DNA of 41,480 nt from RGEC01 sp044371405. GTDB lineage: Bacteria; Bacteroidota; Bacteroidia; NS11-12g; UBA955. Within the stretch, counting starts at the first letter, position 1, and each line of letters opens with the position of its first letter. Under the pieces are notes generated by a model. It worked only from the letters and a program-made list of their open reading frames with translations. It did no database searches and was not told the origin of the DNA. The stretch is from positions 1-41,480 of the forward strand of contig JBILTS010000004.1 in the NCBI GenBank assembly GCA_044371405.1, given 5' to 3'. Below are positions 38,461 to 41,480 of the stretch, one piece after another. Both the position numbers and the translations under genes were made by a program.

Positions 38461-39897
38461 ATGCAAAGAATAACAGTTGCCAAAGGAGATGGAATAGGAC
38501 CGGAAATCATGGATGCCACACTGTCAGTGATCATGGCGGCAGGAGCTCAAATTGAGATTGACGAAATAGAAGTAGGAGAAAAGGTTTATCTATCGGGTAA
38601 TACAAGCGGTATAGCCAAAGAATCTTGGGACGTGATACGCAGAAATAAGATATTTCTGAAGGCCCCAATAACCACGCCTCAAGGAGGTGGATACAAGAGT
38701 CTTAATGTGACAACCAGAAAATTTTTGGGACTGTATGCTAATATCAGACCATGCATGAGTCTACACCCGTTCGTTAGTACCAAACACCCCAACATGGATA
38801 TCGTTATCGTAAGGGAAAACGAGGAAGATTTGTATGCGGGTATTGAGCATCAGCAAACTGATGAAGTAGTTCAGTGCCTGAAACTCATAAGCAGACCGGG
38901 TTGCGAAAAGATTGTTAGATATGCATTTGAATATGCTAAACAGCAGGGACGTAAAAAAGTAACCTGTTTCACCAAAGACAATATCATGAAGCAAACGGAT
39001 GGTCTGTTTCACCAAGTTTTTGATGAAATAGCTGCCGAATACCCTGAAATAGAAAATGAGCACTGGATCATCGATATTGGAGCAGCCAAAATGGCTGATA
39101 CACCCGAAGCATTTGATGTGATTGTTATGCCCAATCTATATGGCGACGTGCTCAGTGATGTAGCTGCCCAGATTGCAGGGTCTGTAGGTTTGGCAGGTTC
39201 AGCCAATATTGGTGAAGAGTGTGCCATGTTCGAAGCCATTCACGGATCTGCTCCCCGCCGTGCCGGTCAAAACCTGGCAAATCCATCCGGTCTTTTGCAG
39301 GGTGCCATACAAATGCTCACCCATATTGGTCAGGTGAAAGTGGCTGAGAAAGTTCAGAATGCATGGTTAAAAACCATTGAAGATGGTATACATACCTACG
39401 ATATTTATAAAGAAGGTGTGAGCAAGCAAAAAGTGGGAACGCATGAATTTGCTCAAGCGGTAATTGCCAATCTGGGGCAATTGCCAACCCGTTTTAAACC
39501 GGTTCATTACAATCAGGATGCTGCCATTCACGTGCCCAAATACACACGCAAAGCACCACAGCTTAAAGAACTTACAGGTGTGGATTTGTTTGTTCACTGG
39601 CACGGTACAGATGCCAATGAGCTCGCAGTATTGGTGAAGAAAGTGGAACTTGATGGAATTGCACTTAACATGATTACCAACAGGGGTATTAAAGTATATC
39701 CAGATGGTTTCCCTGAAACTTTTTGTACCGATCACTGGCGCTGCAGATTCAAACCTACCACAGGAGGCCTGTTGACCAAGAATCAGATTATTCAGTTGCT
39801 GTCGAGCGCAGAAGCAGCCGGCATTGATGTTATTAAGACGGAGAATCTGTATAATTTCAACGGTAAACCTGCATACTCTCTGGGTCAAGGTCAATAA
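38461..39897 (+). CDS. icd: Isocitrate dehydrogenase (Thermus/Rickettsia-like long form)
   Basis: Oxidatively decarboxylates isocitrate to 2-oxoglutarate in the TCA cycle. The 478-residue protein has the isopropylmalate/isocitrate dehydrogenase core: GDGIGPEIMDA (9-19), substrate-binding arginines in TTRKFLGLYANIRPC (about 84-98), the NLYGDVLSDVAAQ metal/substrate segment near 222-234, and HGSAPRRAGQNLANP in the cofactor region. The extra C-terminal about 130 residues are typical of the longer Thermus-type enzymes, which are generally NADP-dependent. Cofactor use is inferred, not seen. It starts with ATG; no Shine-Dalgarno is evident. Confidence 0.94.
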   Translation: MQRITVAKGDGIGPEIMDATLSVIMAAGAQIEIDEIEVGEKVYLSGNTSGIAKESWDVIRRNKIFLKAPITTPQGGGYKSLNVTTRKFLGLYANIRPCMSLHPFVSTKHPNMDIVIVRENEEDLYAGIEHQQTDEVVQCLKLISRPGCEKIVRYAFEYAKQQGRKKVTCFTKDNIMKQTDGLFHQVFDEIAAEYPEIENEHWIIDIGAAKMADTPEAFDVIVMPNLYGDVLSDVAAQIAGSVGLAGSANIGEECAMFEAIHGSAPRRAGQNLANPSGLLQGAIQMLTHIGQVKVAEKVQNAWLKTIEDGIHTYDIYKEGVSKQKVGTHEFAQAVIANLGQLPTRFKPVHYNQDAAIHVPKYTRKAPQLKELTGVDLFVHWHGTDANELAVLVKKVELDGIALNMITNRGIKVYPDGFPETFCTDHWRCRFKPTTGGLLTKNQIIQLLSSAEAAGIDVIKTENLYNFNGKPAYSLGQGQ

Positions 39898-39996
39898 TCA
39901 ATTTATGACTTTCAGGGTAAAGGGTGGTAATTGATCTCTTTACACAGGAAAAAAGATGTTCTTGCCTGGCAATTAAACAATGTTTGATAGCTGCAA

Positions 39997-40848
39997 ATGA
40001 AGGGTAAATATCATCTTAGGGGTGAGCTGTTTGCCATTGCCACCATGCATAAGAAAGAGCAGGTAATTGCTCCCTTGTTTGCTTCAGAGTTTGGGGCTAT
40101 TGCAATGGTTCCCGAAAACATAAATACAGATGCATTGGGAACCTTCTCGGGTGAAATTCCAAGAGTAGGAGATATGCATACAGCGGCCCAAAAGAAGTGC
40201 CTTATGGCCATGGATCTGCTAAATCTTGATTTTGGTGTGGCCAGTGAAGGTTCGTTTGGTCCGCATCCTGAATGCGGATACATTCCTGCTGCAACAGAGT
40301 GTATCGTGTTTATTGACAGAAAATCGGGTTTGGAAATACATGAAACCATCATGAGCATTGAGACCAATTTTTTGGCACAGCATATTGCTACCGAATCTGA
40401 ACTCCGCGAGTTTGCAACCCATGTTGGTTTCCCGTCCCATGGGCTCATACTGCGAAATAGCGATGGGGCTAGTGATGGGTTATTCAAGGGATTGCAGGAA
40501 GAAGATAAATTAATGGGGGCTTTTCATTCATTGCAAAAGGAATACGGGTCAGTTTTTGTGGAAACCGATATGCGGGCCATGTACAATCCAACCCGCATGA
40601 AAATGATTGCCAAATGCGCCCAAAAATTGATTGACAAAATAAATAGTAATTGTCCGGAATGTGCTACCCCGGGTTTTGGAGTGGGGGATGTTATTTGCGG
40701 ATTGCCCTGCAAACTTTGCGGCCTACCAACCAGAAGTGTGCTGGCTCATTTGTACATTTGCAACATATGCGGTTGCAGAACGGAAAAAATGTATCCCTTA
40801 GACAAATTGGATGAAGATCCTATGTTTTGCGACTACTGCAATCCTTGA
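39997..40848 (+). CDS. DUF6671 family protein with C-terminal cysteine pairs
   Basis: A 283-residue cytosolic protein. The N-terminal about 200 residues match the pattern I associate with DUF6671: ATMHKKEQVIAPLF, NINTDALGTFSGEIPRVG, and GVASEGSFGPHPECGYIPA. The C-terminal about 70 residues hold cysteine pairs of the CxxC kind (CPEC, CKLC, CNIC, CDYC), likely one or two zinc ribbons. No catalytic function is established to my knowledge, and the family name is from memory. A second in-frame ATG at 40045 would remove 16 residues and begin just before KKEQ. It follows icd by 99 nt on the same strand and may be independently transcribed. Confidence 0.75.
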   Translation: MKGKYHLRGELFAIATMHKKEQVIAPLFASEFGAIAMVPENINTDALGTFSGEIPRVGDMHTAAQKKCLMAMDLLNLDFGVASEGSFGPHPECGYIPAATECIVFIDRKSGLEIHETIMSIETNFLAQHIATESELREFATHVGFPSHGLILRNSDGASDGLFKGLQEEDKLMGAFHSLQKEYGSVFVETDMRAMYNPTRMKMIAKCAQKLIDKINSNCPECATPGFGVGDVICGLPCKLCGLPTRSVLAHLYICNICGCRTEKMYPLDKLDEDPMFCDYCNP

Positions 40849-40901
40849 TGCAATTGTGAATGAGTTTTTTGATTCATTACCGGTGATTATGCTTATCGTA
40901 T

Positions 40902-40933
40902 ATAATGAAATAATGAAATAATGAAGAAATGAA
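40902..40933 (+). repeat. Octamer tandem repeat (ATAATGAA)
   Basis: ATAATGAA occurs three times in tandem (40902-40925), followed by the variant GAAATGAA. It lies in the gap between the DUF6671 gene and the permease gene. Its length could vary by slippage; no function is evident. Confidence 0.7.
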
Positions 40934-41002
40934 GGTATAAAGGGAATGCCTGTCAACCCATTTCAGGACGGGATAACGGGACAAGCCAACAACCTATTAC
41001 AC

Positions 41003-41030
41003 AAATAAAAGAATAAACGAATAAACGAAT
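41003..41030 (+). repeat. Second octamer repeat (GAATAAAC)
   Basis: GAATAAAC occurs twice in tandem (41011-41026), preceded by the related AAATAAAA and followed by GAAT. It ends 6 nt before the permease ATG, in the position where ribosome binding is decided, so copy number could affect expression. Confidence 0.65.
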
Positions 41031-41035
41031 CCCCA

Positions 41036-41480
41036 ATGCAATTTCAGATCCTGATAAACAACCTCACCAATCCCACTTTACTATTCTTTCTTTTGGGCAT
41101 CATCGCCGTACGGCTGAAAAGTGATCTGGAAATCCCCGAATCTAGCTCCAAGTTCATTTCTCTGTATCTGCTGTTTGCTATTGGCTTCAAAGGCGGACAG
41201 GAGCTGGCGGTGAGTGGGGTTAACGCACAAATCGTTTATGCACTGCTTTTTGGATTTGCCTTGGCTGCAATCATTCCTTTTTACACTTTTCATATTTTGA
41301 AAAGAAAATTGGGTTTTAGTGATGCAGGTGCCATAGCTGCCTCATATGGCTCGGTAAGTGCCGTTACCTTCGTTGCGGCAATTTCCTTCCTTGAGTTGCA
41401 AAAGATTCATTCCGGTGGACACATGGTAGCCGTGATGGCATTGATGGAATCGCCCGCCATAATTGTAGGTGTGATGCTGA
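41036..41480 (+). CDS. SbtA-like (DUF897) sodium-dependent bicarbonate permease, partial at window end
   Basis: The reading frame from ATG 41036 stays open to the window edge (148 codons); the stop lies outside. The visible part has hydrophobic helices: NPTLLFFLLGIIAVRLKSDL (about 12-31), FISLYLLFAIGFKGGQEL, and IVYALLFGFALAAIIPFYTF. The loop ASYGSVSAVTFVAA and the segment MALMESPAIIVGVML follow. This layout matches the SbtA/DUF897 permease family, known in cyanobacteria as sodium-bicarbonate symporters. Whether the Bacteroidota members carry bicarbonate is not established from this sequence. Confidence 0.85.
   Translation, partial: MQFQILINNLTNPTLLFFLLGIIAVRLKSDLEIPESSSKFISLYLLFAIGFKGGQELAVSGVNAQIVYALLFGFALAAIIPFYTFHILKRKLGFSDAGAIAASYGSVSAVTFVAAISFLELQKIHSGGHMVAVMALMESPAIIVGVML

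Noticed and set aside
40861..40900. Intrinsic terminator after the DUF6671 gene
   Set aside because: AATGA/TCATT around a T-rich loop is short and lacks a following T-tract, so it is too weak to call.

Overview
The window looks like chromosomal DNA of a Bacteroidota (Bacteroidetes) bacterium. The evidence is the set of secreted proteins with C-terminal type IX secretion (T9SS) sorting domains, the bamD-rpoZ(Rpb6-like)-coaBC-DUF4835 gene order, the split two-subunit transketolase, the fused glycogen synthase/phosphorylase, and promoters of the phylum type (TTTG-N20-TAnnTTTG) with no obvious Shine-Dalgarno sites. I cannot place it below phylum with confidence; an uncultured or Chitinophagales/Saprospirales-like lineage is a guess.

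Layout. 1-4103: the end of an rRNA operon (16S 3' part, tRNA-Ile(GAT), tRNA-Ala(TGC), 23S, 5S) closed by a bidirectional terminator. 4113-11458, minus strand: one tightly packed operon read bamD, rpoZ, coaBC, DUF4835, aroB, aroA, aroC, mazG. It mixes outer-membrane assembly, RNA polymerase, coenzyme A, the last shikimate-pathway steps and nucleotide clean-up. 11626-14810, plus strand: transketolase N-subunit, a von Willebrand factor A protein, transketolase C-subunit, nearly without spacers. 14812-15969, minus: an AAA+ ATPase of the DUF4143 type. 16227-19556, plus: mfd.

19557-24785 is the most unusual part. The last 172 bp of mfd occur again, 5229 bp downstream, with only four differences, all synonymous. 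Between the copies lies a three-gene minus-strand operon of secreted T9SS cargo: an esterase/prolyl-oligopeptidase-like protein (frameshifted), a beta-lactamase-fold serine hydrolase, and a YVTN beta-propeller. The arrangement resembles a genomic island inserted at a gene 3' end, but no recombinase is visible.

24840-26979: a further secreted surface protein and a HicA/HicB toxin-antitoxin pair. 27186-35909, plus: a cytosolic glycogen/alpha-glucan operon (debranching enzyme, GT4 glycosyltransferase, GH57 amylase, and a 1395-residue GT3-GT35 synthase-phosphorylase fusion). 35912-38045, minus: two secreted proteins, one with a formylglycine-generating-enzyme fold that lacks the catalytic cysteines. 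38461-41480, plus: isocitrate dehydrogenase, a DUF6671 protein with cysteine pairs, and the start of an SbtA-like (DUF897) permease cut off by the window edge.
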